In this document: positions 23,301 to 36,253 of the stretch, piece by piece
Layout of the letters: the number at the start of each line of letters is the position of its first letter
Numbering within the stretch: the first letter of the stretch is position 1
Assembly: GCA_013339895.1 (NCBI GenBank)
Contig: JABACO010000007.1
Coordinates: 581,738-645,737 of the forward strand
Origin: Ephydatia muelleri
Lineage: Eukaryota > Porifera > Demospongiae > Spongillida > Spongillidae
DNA: 64,000 bases
Direction of reading: 5' to 3'
Notes under the pieces: model-generated
What the model was told of the DNA's origin: nothing
What the model saw: only the letters and a program-made list of their open reading frames with translations
Databases searched by the model: none
Position numbers and translations under genes: made by a program

Positions 23301-23640
23301 TGTCACCTCATTTTACTACTCATTTGTTGTGTCACTTCATTTTGTTGGTTACAAACCAGTCTAACTTGGTTTAATTTGGTAAATTCATCATAACGTTCTA
23401 GAATATTTTACTTTCTTAAAAACATCATATGGATCATTTCCGCGAAAAGGACCTTGCGCATACATTATAAAACTTCCAGTACGCGCAACAGAAATGTAAC
23501 GCTTGCTGTGTATGGCTAATAAAAAAATTAGAGTCTTACAACTCCATGACAGATACTCCGATTTGCAGTGCGTAAGAAGCAATGTGTAGAGGATATTACA
23601 GACTTCTAGAATATCCAAAAATTTGAAATTTTGAAAAAAC
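20375..23640 (+). repeat. Left arm of 3.2-kb inverted repeat
   Basis: The arm is the reverse complement of 28535-31682 with small indels. It includes the R1 repeat body (20700-22000), a G-tract of ~20 bases (21957-21978) followed by GCGGTCCCTG, the GGCACTGCATGTGGTATGCC block (about 22430) and, at its inner end, a truncated copy of the MITE found at 42697-42945 (from about 23407). No protein gene is supported inside. The open frame at 23388-23642 on the minus strand is MITE sequence. Confidence 0.87.
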
Positions 23641-25066
23641 ATGCGTTAGGTCCTGTATGCTCTGGTGCAAAAACAAAGCCGCATCACTGAGAAAAAACAA
23701 ACAAAAACAAAAAAACTTGTAACAGGGTATAATATCATGGCGTGGAATTCATGCGTGTTGAGTACCCCATTCAGTCGGCAACCATGTCCTAGCCTTACTA
23801 GAATGGTGGAATTGAAGGTGAAACAAGAAGCTCAAACACAGTCATATAAAATTAAAAGACCGTTCTTAATTGGCATAATTTTGCTCATGCTATTTCAGTG
23901 AAATAAAGAAGTTTGTAATATACAATACCGTATACAAAGAGAATACAAAATGTGTACAATACTGATTTTAACTATGCATCATATTGTTATGAAAGATCAT
24001 TTTTAGTCAGCAACTAACCGGATGCAATATACTTTGGCCATACCGATGCTACTAATACCCAGATAAATTTAAGATCTATCCGACAAATTTAATAGACAAG
24101 GCCCGAGGCACAATTACCCTACTTGAAGCACAGATAATGCTGTCCAATCAGATTTTGGTGGCTTTATCTGCTGTGTATTCTGTTGGAGTCCGTTCTGATT
24201 CTGCCGGAAGTCTCAGTAATATAGTGTAACTGAGCTCAGTTGACATGATGGCTGGTCATCTACAACTGTACATGTACATTAGCTAGCTGGCCAAATGAAA
24301 GCAACACAACTTATGTGCTTAATTAATTGGCGGCATGCATTTTGGCCTACATCAGGATGGGCAGTATGCGTATCGAGTCAAATACGTAGCCAATTTAATT
24401 ACATGCCATGTATACTGATTTATGCTAAGTGCGAATGATAAAATACAGTTGCTACGTTTCAATTTCTACCGAACAATGTTTTCTTCAATACAAATATAAT
24501 TAACTAGTATTACTAGTTTCTGAGATACGACTTTTCGCCACCTATGATCCATGACCCGCACACCGCTACGTCAAGCAATCTCAGTGTCATTACGTATTTA
24601 ACTGATAAATTGTAACGCTTCATACAAAATTCCATTAAAGGGATAGGGAGTGTTGTCAAATCAAGGTGTATGTCAGTTTGAATTGTCCGGGCTATACATG
24701 TACATGTATTCGTTCATGTGTTTTATCGTCATTACCTTTCCTCAGTCACAGATAGCTATTTGTCACACTTTTTCACTGGCATACATGTGTGTTCCAGTCA
24801 CTCCATCCTTATCCACCTATCAAACCTTTCTGATAATATTTAATGTAGTGCATGGAGAAGACACCACACGTGTCAGCTTCTCTTGGCAAACATAAATTAT
24901 TAACAGTATAAAACTCTTTTAATACATCAAAGCATAGAAATATTTATACACATATACATACATACATACATACATACATACATACATACCCTGACACACT
25001 GAGACACACAGTATATATTGAAAAACCAAACCATGCATTGATTCATGTGACAAATAATACATGTAA
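23641..25066. other. 3' flank of the 7TM receptor gene
   Basis: No gene is recognised. There is a (CATA)n microsatellite at about 24952-24989. On the minus strand an ATTAAA at about 24917-24922, roughly 150 bases past the receptor stop codon, could be its polyadenylation signal. Confidence 0.4.
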
Positions 25067-26070
25067 TCAAGAGTAGGAGTTTTTAATGTCATCATCTTCA
25101 TGATGAGGGACAAACAATGTCTCTGATGGAACAGGTCCACTTTTTTCTGGTGCATGTGTTGCTAGGTAATCCTCGTTCGCTTGATGAATTGACTTCTTAC
25201 GTGTGGTGCACACTACCCAAATGATGAACACCACTCCCCGTAAACCCACTCCAGAAGGAATAGTGATGGTTAAGATGAGCAGGACGCTGTATGGAATCTG
25301 AATCCCAGCCCATCCGACAATTCTAACAGATGCTCCAAGTAAGCTTGTGATGGAGAAAATGACCAAATAACCAAATAGGGCATACACATTAGCATTGCCC
25401 TTAGTCCGTGTTGCACAGCAAAGGGTGACCATGACAACCATAACCACTGCAGTGGTGAACACGAGTAGCACAAATGCCCACAGATACCACAGCACAATCT
25501 GTTCTATGATGCCGTCTCTAGCAGGACCACAGCCACTGTCCTCCTCAGACTTTATCCAGCATGAACCTTCAGCATTCCCGTAGCGGCCATTTATAAACGG
25601 CCAGGGCACGAGAAGTGCAGGTAGAGCAATGGTGACCACCAGGTACAACATCTCGAGTTTCTTGTATATTTTGACCTTAACCTCATTTATGACCATGATA
25701 AAGTGAGGCTGCCACATGATGATCACCAGGTGTGCTCCAATGCAGCATGTCATCACCAGGACGGACAATGCAGAGTACAAGTTGAGCAATGCAACTGCCA
25801 CACACCCATAGTGACCAATAGCATTGTCCCACAATGGAAGCCACTGGAATGAGTTGACAAGTGCGTATAAAGTCATGGCGCATCCTGTGTACAGGAACAG
25901 CCTCTCTGAACGTTCCGCTGAGATGGTTTGCTTGCACTGTTTCCATCCCATCAGTGCAACTGCAACAACACAGGTCAACAATGCCAGCACAGAGGTAGAG
26001 GTCTGAATGAGACTGAGTGACAAATCCACCCCTGATGTTGAATTTGTAGTACAGTTGGATGATGTTGCAC
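25067..26070 (-). CDS. Seven-transmembrane receptor, main exon
   Basis: The exon runs from an acceptor ctgtag (exon begins at 26070) to the stop at 25067. Its first ~14 codons encode a Thr/Ser/Asn-rich stretch with potential N-glycosylation sites, then seven hydrophobic segments. Counting from 26029 these are about residues 10-29, 43-64, 75-104, 125-145, 175-205, 215-238 and 245-275. C76 before helix 3 and C157 in a G-S-C-W-I motif in the second extracellular loop would form the usual disulphide. The C-W motif and the lack of DRY or NPxxY point towards the secretin/cAMP-receptor-like side rather than rhodopsin, but I cannot name the subfamily. The tail is short, polar and acidic. Ligand and G protein are unknown. 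Confidence 0.8.
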
Positions 26071-26265
26071 CTACAGTTTACAATAAATGTTGCACAACTG
26101 AATTGATTTAATCTAGTATCAATTTATGTTTATGCTACTTTATATAATGAATATTGACCCTGAATATCACTTTCGGTTATAATGGTTTCATACCACTTCA
26201 ATCAATACCATAAGTAGAAAAAATAACACCATTCAATGTAGCATATCTATGTAATAATTTCTTAC

Positions 26266-26310
26266 CAGCTTGCATGGTATTTAGTAGTACGATTAGCTGC
26301 GATCCAAGCC
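26266..26310 (-). CDS. Upstream exon of the 7TM receptor
   Basis: A 45-base exon lies between tatatgtatag and gtaaga. It joins the main exon in phase (G+GT gives Gly) and reads LGSQLIVLLNTMQA before the Ser/Thr-rich ectodomain. The hydrophobic stretch could be the end of a signal peptide. An in-frame ATG within it could alternatively be the start codon. Earlier exons are not identified. Confidence 0.5.
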
Positions 26311-28534
26311 CTATACATATATAAGACACAGGAGAATATGTATATTAATGTTAAATCCACCTTTATTCCACTACATTATCACTCCTCGATTACTCACATA
26401 ACACGTACATCCTTACAGCACCTCATCACTACCATAACAACACAGCCACTCTATAGCACATCACTTCCTCCACACAAAAGTGGGCATTACAATATCACAA
26501 TCAGGGTGGAATAGGTAAAGTACATCACAAGTACAATAAACATTTCTTTTGCCAAGCAATTCCTTATGGTATAATGGCAGTAAGTAGTTAAATGATTGAT
26601 ATGCTACTGAAGAAATATCAATCGATGGTCACATGATTTTAGAGGTAGCATGATTAGCATTTGGTCCAAACAATTGATTGGCAAGGCTCTCAGTGCACAA
26701 CATGTATAAATAACCATCAGTAGCCCTGCAGGTCTCATGAGTTTAGGCTGAAGAGAAACTTTCAGCACATTGAGCTGTCTTAGACCTGGGCCGTCTGGTG
26801 ACTGGTCTAGAAACTACTCGAGAAGTGGATATTATGCACCGCTGTCAATATTACATTCAATTAACATCTTAACCAGTGAGCAAGTGGTGACGGCTCTTGC
26901 CTGTATCTACATAACCCATATCGTTTGCTTGTAACAGCTGCATGCTTCTGTTCCAGAGCACGGGGAGAGGAAGAGGTTTTGAATATACAAGTTAGAAAGT
27001 AGCTTTGCTGTGTGATGAGGGCATAGCATGATGGAAGAGAACTGCCAAGCAGTGTCGGACCAGTTGCTATGCAATTTAGTTCAGCAGACTTCTGCCAGTT
27101 CATATGGATGGGGTAAGTGCCAACGGTAGTGTTCAGCGGTTGGCCGATAGGAGTTCAGAAAATGTGGCTCATCGCGCAAAGAATCGTTTCCAGGAGATAC
27201 ATTCTTAAACCAAGCTTAAATTTTCTTACCGCTTGCAGCACTCCTTGTCCAAATGCTCTCGGGTAATTTGATATAGAAATATTGTTTTTAAAAATAAACA
27301 AATGATTGCATATCAACTAAAGTCTCGCAAAGAAAGAATCAATTTATCCCCCTAAAATAGGGAGCTAATTTACTGACCTGTAAACCTGCACAGGCCTACA
27401 TGATGTGAGCATTTTAACAGAAGCCATCTCCATGAACACAGATAATGTAATCATAACGTAATATAATATTCTCCCATACTAGCAACCACACGCACACTTA
27501 CACATCTATTTGGGAGTGGCCCGACACCCATGCACGTTCGGTCTGTCGAGTAGCCGCGCACTTCACGACGTAGAGGGGCTCTACGCATCAAAACCAGCAC
27601 TCACTCAGCCCACACACTCCACGTACGCACACACATAACTGTCAACACGCACACAATCTTCCATCACGCACACACACCTACACGACTAATCGTTCACCTT
27701 ACGATTACTAGAATATACGACCCGATACAGACTTTCAACGCAACAATAGGCGATCGCGGCAACACTAGACTTCCACCTCACCCACCGGGCGCACCCCCAT
27801 GCACACACCTCTACTCTCCCTTGGATCGTTAAGCTACGTACGCCGGGTCGCATGCATGCTGATGTAGAATAAGACCTACAACCTGACCAGGTCATCGGGC
27901 TATATACGTGCAACAATGCCTCATTTGATCGCTGTTGATACTTACGCGAGTATAACTTCTGCTGCAATCAGCAAGATGACGTAATAGAATGTTAATTGTC
28001 GTAATAAGAATTATAAAACTACTCGTCAGCGGAAACCCGCAAGCACAGCAGTGGGAAGGAAGCTGTGAACACCTTTGCACTCTTGGGTAACCGAATTGCG
28101 ATGAACTCACCATATGCTGGGGGCATGACCTCTGCCAGTTAAATCTTACCTTGACCTGGTCCATTGCTCGGGCAGATCTAGCTAGGGTATTTGGTGCATG
28201 AAAATTGATGTTACATTTCCATTGTACATGTACGTACCGTTATATGTATTTCTGGATTAATAAAATATAATTATTATTATGGTATTTCAGTGAGCACTAA
28301 TATGCTGCCTATTTATATGGGAATAGGCTTGCAAAAGCTATAATAAAGTTACCATTGATAAGGCGTGCCTTAAATGTGGTGAGACATTCCGTCTACACCC
28401 ACACCCCAATTATTCATCTGCTGCACTCAACGTATGGGATTTGAAGGCAATAGTGGTGTAAAAAGCAAAGAAACAAGGGTCTAACAGTAAGGGAAAATGT
28501 ATAGAAGTCTGCACTGCAAATCGGAGTATCTGTC
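26311..28534. other. 5' flank of the receptor gene, inside the inverted repeat
   Basis: No exon with convincing splice sites was found. ACAC-rich sequence lies at about 27480-27680. The open frames at 26861-27103, 27686-27967 and 27892-28164 on the minus strand lack domains. Confidence 0.35.
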
Positions 28535-31500
28535 TTGGAGCTGTAAGACTATGATTTTTTTATTAGCCATGCATTTCAACGCAAGCGTTACATTTCTGTT
28601 GCGCGTACTGATAATCTATGCGCAAGGTCCGTTTTCACGGAAACGATCCATATGATGTTTTTTTAAGAAACTAAAATATTCTAGAACGTTATGATGAATT
28701 TACCAAATTAAACCAAGTTAGACTGGTTTCTAACCAGCAAAATGAAGTGACACATAAAATGAGTAGTAAAATGAAGTGACACAAGAAATGAGTATCAATT
28801 GACCTTTTCAGTTAGAGGATTGATAATGTGTCCGTCGTAAAAGCTCCAATATCCAGAGCTGTCCATTTAGAACGTGAAAACTTGTAAATAAATTCCTAGT
28901 CTGACTTAGTCTGACTGAATAGTCCTGTTAAATCATACGAGCTGCTGCCTTTGGTGCAAATAATTTAGGTTTTGCCTCTGTATCTTAGATTCTACTAGTT
29001 TACGCATCCAAGCTCTTCCTAGCTAGGATATGTTGCCATTCATCTCTTGCTACGTATATTGAACAATAATACCTGATTGCATGTCGTCTAGAGGCCGTTC
29101 GTCATTCATCTCTTGAACAATGTTGCGGATTGCCCTGACTAGAGAACCCTAATGTGCCGGCAGTAGTTTTGACAGGATGTTTGAATAAGATGAATAGATG
29201 TTTCCCCCTTATACTATTAGATTGTGTGTTCGAATGGACTCATTTTGCTTTGATGCATTGATGGGTATTCTTATCAGATAAGGTACATATTTCAAGCTAT
29301 TCAATTAAAACACAATAGTGACTGCAAAGCTGATACTATGTCATATTTAGCTGAGACATTTCAGTTGCATAATACTTGATCAATTGTCTTGTCCATTTAC
29401 TTACAGTTTCTGGCCCTTCAGGGACAGGGTATCGGTTGTTCTAATACATTATTCCATCAGCCCTTCCTTCAATGACTAACATCATGATAACATATTTCAA
29501 TTTGTATGATTCAAGTTTTTTGTGCAATATTACCACCACAGGCAGCCTATTCTTGCTGATTTAGAGTTTTGTTCCGAAGTTATTTGTTTTTAAAGTGATT
29601 AAATATACTACAAGTGTGCATGACAGCAATTAGTAGACACTTCACAAGGTTTTTATTCCAGTGCACTCCTGTGGTTCACGTGATCAATTTAGTGGCATAC
29701 CACATGCAGTGTCATAAATAGAACCTGTGTCTATGATCAGCTGTAGTGAGTGGGTGTATCAAGTGTGCATCAACCAAATGGTCACCAAAGGGCTTTGGGG
29801 GTGATGGACGGGTGTGTATTGCTATTTGTGAGCATGATTATAATTCACTTCGTGTCAGATGAACTCTCCCTTACCTGGTGCATGTTTTTATTTATGCTTT
29901 GCCTTCGTGGAATACGTTGTTTTGTGGCTGTCTAATCTCACCTTCTTGCAGAGTATCTGCATAAGAACTTCCAAGATAACTTCAATGTTGTCACGTCCGC
30001 TTTGGTCCTAAGGCAACCACCATCTGATATTCTGAACTGGAATTATACGTGATAAAACACCCCACTTTTAATATTGTGATAAAACAAAATGTCCACTCAC
30101 AACAGGGACCGCAGTTTTTGATATATGGCCACAAATGGTTTTTAGCTGCATGCCATCATTGTCTGACCCTTTTACTGCTGCAGATGTTCCCACAGGACCA
30201 CTGCAAATGGAATGTAACGTATCTCTGCTGATAAGAATGGTCATCAAATCTTCCCCTCAGTGAATATAATATATCGTAACATGTAACTCATTCATATTTC
30301 TGGTGACTTCGCCCGAAATTCTAGCTCAGTCCACTCTCCATTTTTCGATTGAGCTTCATTTGAGCCAATCACAGTTTTACGGTTAAAGTACAATACAATA
30401 CCCATTCAATATTCACACAATATTGATTTGATGTCCATGCAGTGTTCTATACTTGTACAATTGACAGTTAGTGACCTTTGGTCCACTTGGGGCATTGCAG
30501 TTTTCATACTTACATTATACACATACATGTATATACAGTGGTCAGCTGGCGTCTCGACGTCAGTTATGTTTACTTGGTCTGCATTGGTTCAAGATGCACG
30601 AATGTCACTGAGGCCCCTAAATGTCACAACTGATTTGCTAGTCAGTTATTAGCACGGCGTCCTGCATGCAGGCTACGACCGACGGCCAAGCACATGTAAC
30701 CGTCAAATTTTGGCACAGGGCCGCGGCATCCACAATAGCAGAAAGAACGTATGCATGTGATGTTCTGATTGTGTTGCCAAGAACATAAGATGAACCTATT
30801 GTATAGTGCTGGTAAAATAAACTATTCTGAACTAGTATATCATCCTATTTAATAACACTGCATGACATATTTAATGTATTTCGATTTTTGTATTTGAATG
30901 TTAATTCATGTACCGATAATTAGTCCAGATGAGCTAGTATATAACCCGACATCACTTCAGATCATTACACTGTCGTTTCCCGACTCAGTATAGCTTTGGT
31001 GAACTGCTCATCACTTCAGACGCAAGTCCAACGTACGTGCGGTATGACGCGGCATTGTTGCTTTGGTTACAAACAGTATGCGCACAGCAGTGGGTTGATA
31101 GCTGCATGAAGTTGTTGTCTCTACTACCTTCGTGTGCCTGTTCATACAGAGTTTGTTTGCTCTTTGCAGTATACGATTAACTCTTTCAGACATGTAAGAT
31201 TGTCGTCGCAAAATGCTATACAATAAATTGGCTAGCCTGTGAAAGATAAACGATTTGCATGTCAGATTTGGGGAGTGCAAGTGATGGCTTATACATTAGT
31301 GGTCCTAAAAGTATATACCATACATGTACATAGTGTACTATATCGTCATGATCAACAGATTACAATTTGTACGATTCATACAATATTGCCACCACAAGGC
31401 TGCCCATCATATTAATCCATGTGTCCACTTGGGTGGTTGGGGTAGTAGTGGGCTGCAGAAGCATCTGTATAGCAGACGACTATAACCTTATCTGAGACCT

Positions 31501-31682
31501 TCCATAAATAGCGGGCAATGGTTGTCTGTTGAATGAAACCACAATCTGCTGTGAATACAATTGAATAAGGAATGTATGTAACCATTGTGGTCTGTATTCC
31601 AATATTGTGCATGGTTTGTCTTATAGATATGCTTTTCCATTCGTTTAGAGAACTTTCAATCCAGATTTACTAATGAAAGGAT
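28535..31682 (-). repeat. Right arm of 3.2-kb inverted repeat
   Basis: This is the reverse complement of 20375-23640. The inner end begins in the truncated MITE (28540-28670) and the outer end matches the 5' flank of exon 1b (31640-31682), but the exon itself is not present beyond it. It lacks the long G-tract and about 50 flanking bases of the left arm (compare 30090-30120 with 21930-22000), so the tract was gained on the left or lost here. Confidence 0.87.
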
Positions 31683-32249
31683 CCAGTAGTGAAGGTTTTA
31701 TCAATTAATTAAGTTATTGTTCTTATAAGTTATTGACTTCTGAAGTTTTGACCTATTGTGACACTTTTCAAACTTTGCACATAAATATGTCTAGTCCTGT
31801 TTGGCATGCACTCACCAAATTTATAAGAATAGCTCTCAATAAGGACTATCTGTGCGCAATAACGAAATGTTTACGAAAGTGAAAGTTAAGTGTTATGAGC
31901 AATAATAGCGCTGAACGTTAATTATCTCAAAAAGTTCATTTTTAAAAATTCCTTTTTTTGCTAGCAATTAGTAGCTGACTACCCCCAAAAAATTACAGTA
32001 GGGCAACTTTTATTTTTTTGGTAATGCCTTGTTGTATCAGGAACTGCAAGGGAATCTCTGAGCCACGTAGTAATTCAATTATTGGTACTAAGTGGGCGCT
32101 TGCATAGCCAAGCAATTTCATTGCTCTAAAGTAAACGCACAATAATAACACAGGTTTTACAATCCAAACTATTACTAAGTCGTTGTGCTATAATTTTTGC
32201 TGCTTCAACCACCTCTCTCTTAGTCAAAGTGTATGTTCTGTCACAGGGT
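31683..32249. other. No gene recognised
   Basis: AT-rich sequence between the inverted-repeat arm and the transposon-associated pseudogene. Confidence 0.35.
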
Positions 32250-32692
32250 TTACCTGTGAGCAATGTCTGAACTGTCAACTTCTAGCATATCAGAGGGTTC
32301 AGGAAATGAAAATGATGATGATGGTAAATGAGGATGAAGGAACTTAACTGTAACAGAGCCAGCCTCTGCATCCACTGCCATTGTGCATCTAAGCCATCCA
32401 TACCCATCATACTGTACAACGGTCACAACCACAGAAGCACCAATAGTAGTGAACTGTGAAGTTGTGCACAAGCTACCCTTTCTAAACGTGAATGGGTGTT
32501 TTCAGAGAACAGCTTCACCTCCACAATACTATTTGAAACAGGTCGAAAGTAGTGAAGCTTCTGTGTTTCCGGAACAGTTCTATAGGCAGAAAATATTTCC
32601 CTAAAAAGTAGTTCTTCATTCCTCTGTTCTTCTATGGGGCAAAGGAATGAAGAACTACTGTGGAGGTGAAGCCGGTCTCTGACAGCACGCAT
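32250..32692 (-). pseudogene. C-terminal part of a transposon-associated gene
   Basis: Two overlapping minus-strand frames (32250-32471 and 32423-32692) read coding-like protein. The last ends V-V-Q-Y-D-G-Y-G-W, then F-S-F-P-E-P-S-D and E-V-D-S-S-D-I before a stop. This C-terminal pattern (a beta-rich module ending F-x-(F/W)-P-x-x-x-D ... V-xx-x-D-I) recurs in transposon-linked proteins of cnidarians, sponges and fish, as I recall. The two frames need a shift to join, so the gene is broken or has an unseen intron. It probably belongs with 34400-35390. Confidence 0.4.
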
Positions 32693-32782
32693 TCATGTCT
32701 AGAAAGGGTAACCCATGCACAAGTGGTGGTACCTCCACAGTCCACTACTGTTGTTAGTTATGTGGTTGAATAGTATGATGGG

Positions 32783-33044
32783 TATGGTACCACGAATAAG
32801 CCCCGCCCCCCAAAATAATAAATAAATGGCTTGTGTTTTTAAAAACGTGTGCTTCTCCATAACCTCAAATGTATTCAGCATTTCAGAAACAAAAATGGTA
32901 CCCGTACATGATTATGAAAAAAGATACGCAGAAATGTTCGCGATTACGAAGATACGGACGTTTAAACACGAGCCATTTTTTATTGTTGGGGATGAAGGGG
33001 GGGGGGGGGGGGGGGGGGGGAGCTTATTCGTGGTACTGTACGGT
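32783..33044. mobile_element. Foldback MITE with G/C tract
   Basis: Inverted ends GGTACCACGAATAAGC (32786) and GCTTATTCGTGGTACTGTA (33022-33040) extend inward with similarity for about 60 bases and carry a C-run on the left and about 25 G on the right. The right terminus TACCGTA matches the termini of the 16236-17282 element, so both belong to one superfamily. It separates the two halves of the transposon-associated pseudogene. Confidence 0.7.
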
Positions 33045-34399
33045 AATAGTTAGAGGACTTCGTGTGGCAAAAAGAGACTGAAGTCAGCATAAGCCACATA
33101 GCATATGCACACATACACACAACACTTATGCGCAGTGACACATATGGCTAACATTATAACACTCTAGTAATGACACATCCACATACTTTCAAGTGCAAGG
33201 TCTGCCCCTATGAATAATTTCTCTGCAACAGCTCAAGAGGCAACTAATTTTATTCTCACTTTCTGCTGTTGTCTCTATTAGTATACTATTTCTCTCAGTT
33301 ACACTTATCATCAAGCACTCTACAAAAGTGTTCGTTTACCTTGTAAAAGCGTTTGGGAGTCTGGATAATGAAATTGTGGCTATAGCTTGCTGTGGCAAAC
33401 TTAATTTGGGTCACACAATTACGCCAATGTATGGCATTTCCATCTAATATCCTAACTGGCTAATGGTTGTACATCTTATGTATATTAAGAGCACTTCTGG
33501 AACCAAAAATGCTACGATTTAATTTGATATTCATTTCGTCTTCGATTGATGTTCCTAACGCGGTTACACGTCATGAAATGAAGGAGAATAAGGAGGAACG
33601 AGGAGAAGGAAAACAATTAAGTGGTGGATATTGAAGTCCCGACCTGTTGTTTCACAATAACAGCACTGTTTAACAATGTGTACATTGTACAAACATTTTT
33701 GTTGTGCATTTGATAGATTATGTGCCAGCGGGCGAGTGGAGGCAACGCTATGTCATCATTCTAACTCGATCGAAAACCTTGCCCACAGAGCTAATCCTAC
33801 ATAGGATCCACTAGCATGGGTCCTGATAATGTTCAGAGAACAAAAGTGGTCTCTATGCTAGAATCTATGTACATTGATTGAGTTCACTAGTTTGTTTAAT
33901 ATTGATGTTTGCAAAATGGAGATTCATTTGTACATGTACGTGTTATGAGCAATGCGGGGTGTGCAGCTAAGTGTTTTAATGTGGGGGGGGGGGGGGGGGG
34001 GGGGGTAGGGACAATTTTGTTATATACCCCTCTCAAATATGGAGGGGTTAAGAAAGATGGGAAAACATGTCTTTTAATTATACTAAGAGTAACAATATAG
34101 GGATTGTATAATGGAACACAGAAGCACAAGGACAGTCAGAACAATACAATTATAAGCAAATGTATTTGTTTATTTTAGTTTGATATGGTGAAGTCATATT
34201 TAATACTTGCTGATTACGTGCATGTATCAGAATATTAGTCATGTCAAATATATATTGCTCATCTGTAGTCACGTCAGCAATTGAAACTACAGTATATTGT
34301 CCAAATACAGCTTAAGATTGGAAGCATATTTTTCTCCACTAAGTCTTCTTCTGTGATCCTTATTTGGCATGGATAGTGATGTGTCTCTTGCATATCTCA
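33045..34399. other. No gene recognised; contains a long G-tract
   Basis: A run of about 22 G lies at 33983-34005. Small open frames across it are not supported. Confidence 0.4.
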
Positions 34400-35390
34400 C
34401 TTCAATATACAACCTCATTGCTGTCATCAGATTTCAGATACTCATCAACCTGCTTGACTTTGTAAATGGTCCATCCAAGCATTTAAGTTTCTCAAGATCC
34501 TTCCTGTCCAAGGCTAGATTAGCAATTCTTTGTCTACAAGACCTCTTTTCTTCATATCCCTTCTGCTTAGCAGCGCATAATTCAGGAATTACAGGTGGCT
34601 ACTTTGAAATATCCTTTGTAACAGTATTTAAATCATGGGCTGCACATTTTACTTATGTTGATGAAGCTGTACTTGACTGCTTTGATCCTCTTATCGATCA
34701 TTCATAACTTATAAATCCAACGCTGTGCTCAGTGCTCAGCATCAAAGTTGTGTACTGATGCTCCTTCTTGATCCATTGTAGAGAGGCTGTGAGAGTTTTC
34801 ATGGTAACAACTAACCCAAATATCTCCCCCTTCTGTTTTTGAAACGCTTCTGCAAGAGCTGGCAAGATAAGTATCTTTTTAAAACGTGTTGTTCAAGTCT
34901 TCACAAATCGCTTCTATACTCATATTTCAATAGCATACCTAGAATGTGTAAATTGACTATCAGTAACACAGGTAAATGCATCCTTGTTCAAATTTAGGAG
35001 CTTGCATGCAGGGTTGTTTCTAGCAGGTCCAGATAGAGCTGTTGAAAAGCTGTTGTTTGGAATATAATTGTTACACTATAAGTTGTTAGTGTCAAAAAAG
35101 GATCCACTAAGTGCACCCAACAACGCATCAATGCATAGATCACTTTGAGTTCTAGAAAGCATCTTGCAACTCTAATTACAAAAAAGCCAATGCTCTTGCA
35201 ATACTGACGCCAACATATCAGCAGCATTGCTTCTTGACAGATACTTCCCTGCCCATCTTGGACGAAGAAGATAAAACATAACTTCTATCACAGCCTTTAT
35301 TGTTGGCGAAACTCCATGAGGTGGGTCAGCAGATTCTATGTAGTCTACACCTCCGAGGCATATTTTACACCATGTTTCCACACTGGCCAT
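34400..35390 (-). pseudogene. Broken transposon-associated gene, N-terminal part
   Basis: Minus-strand frames 35172-35390 and 34994-35227, and a coding-like stretch at about 34450-34570, read consecutive protein pieces separated by stops and shifts. The first starts Met-Ala-Ser-Val-Glu-Thr-Trp-Cys-xx-Cys; the last contains L-D-R-K-D-L-E-K-L followed by L-D-G-P-F-T-K-S. The L-D-G-P-F-T block ahead of a V-D-E-Y-L-like helix is familiar from multicopy transposon-linked proteins of cnidarians and sponges. I do not recognise a catalytic core. Treat as a decayed multicopy gene. Confidence 0.4.
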
Positions 35391-36253
35391 CTTCTGTTAT
35401 GTTTATTCGCGGCAAAACCATATACAGTCTACACACGGCAACTTTGAGGGGTATGTACAGAGGGGTTGTGAGGGGTTAAAAAATCTTTGATTTTTCTTTT
35501 CACATTCAGTGTGACCAGTACATATTTTCATATCTTCAGAGGGGTAAAATGAAGAAATTTTTTTTAAAAGCAGAATAACACCCCTTCTCCCCCCCCTCGA
35601 GATAGTTTTAACTCCCTAGAGCGAATGCTCAGGGTTGAATGCACTAATATTTGGATACCAAAATCGAAGAGGAGCAAAACAGCTTTCACATCTATTCTTC
35701 AATGGTCATATTAGGGTGAAGGATGCCATATTGTGTAGTATCTGAATGCTCACAGTATATTTTAACCACAAAACTGCTATTGTTGGAATACTACTATGTA
35801 GTAATATGGCAATAAACTGATCATATAGCCATTCAGAAAAAACCCTCCTCTTGTCTAGTCCTATCTCCCATGTGCGATTGATTATTTCTCACTCAAAATA
35901 GCTTTGAGATGCAAAGCTCCCCCATACCTCTTAGTTGGATATGAGTTGGAACCTTCCAGTACCTCTTCCCTCATTAATTATTTATACCCTCTACAACATT
36001 CCTGAATCCGCCACTAAAACCAGTTCTCAACTGATACTTCCAGTGCACTGATTGATTTGGATACAGCATACATTCGAAGGAGCATGTGGAGATTTTACGT
36101 GACTATATGACTTTTTTTTCTTATGCATACTTGTACCTGTATATAATAAGTCAGATTGACTAATAAAACAGTTAATCTGTAAGATGTTATACTAGTATTC
36201 TAATTGTTTATAAGTAAGCATTTGAATTTACAAGTGGGATTTCTTATTTTCAG
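35391..36253. other. No gene recognised
   Basis: This is the upstream flank or first intron of the plus-strand death-domain gene. Its first coding exon should lie here or further upstream, because exon 36254-36402 begins mid-codon. Confidence 0.35.

Noticed and set aside
26861..28164. Minus-strand frames upstream of the 7TM gene as possible ectodomain exons
   Set aside because: No cysteine-rich or other domain pattern, and no acceptor/donor pair in matching phase was found.
34369..34707. 112-codon plus-strand frame with hydrophobic stretches
   Set aside because: The opposite strand carries the better coding pattern (L-D-R-K-D-L-E-K-L, L-D-G-P-F-T), so the plus-strand frame is a shadow.
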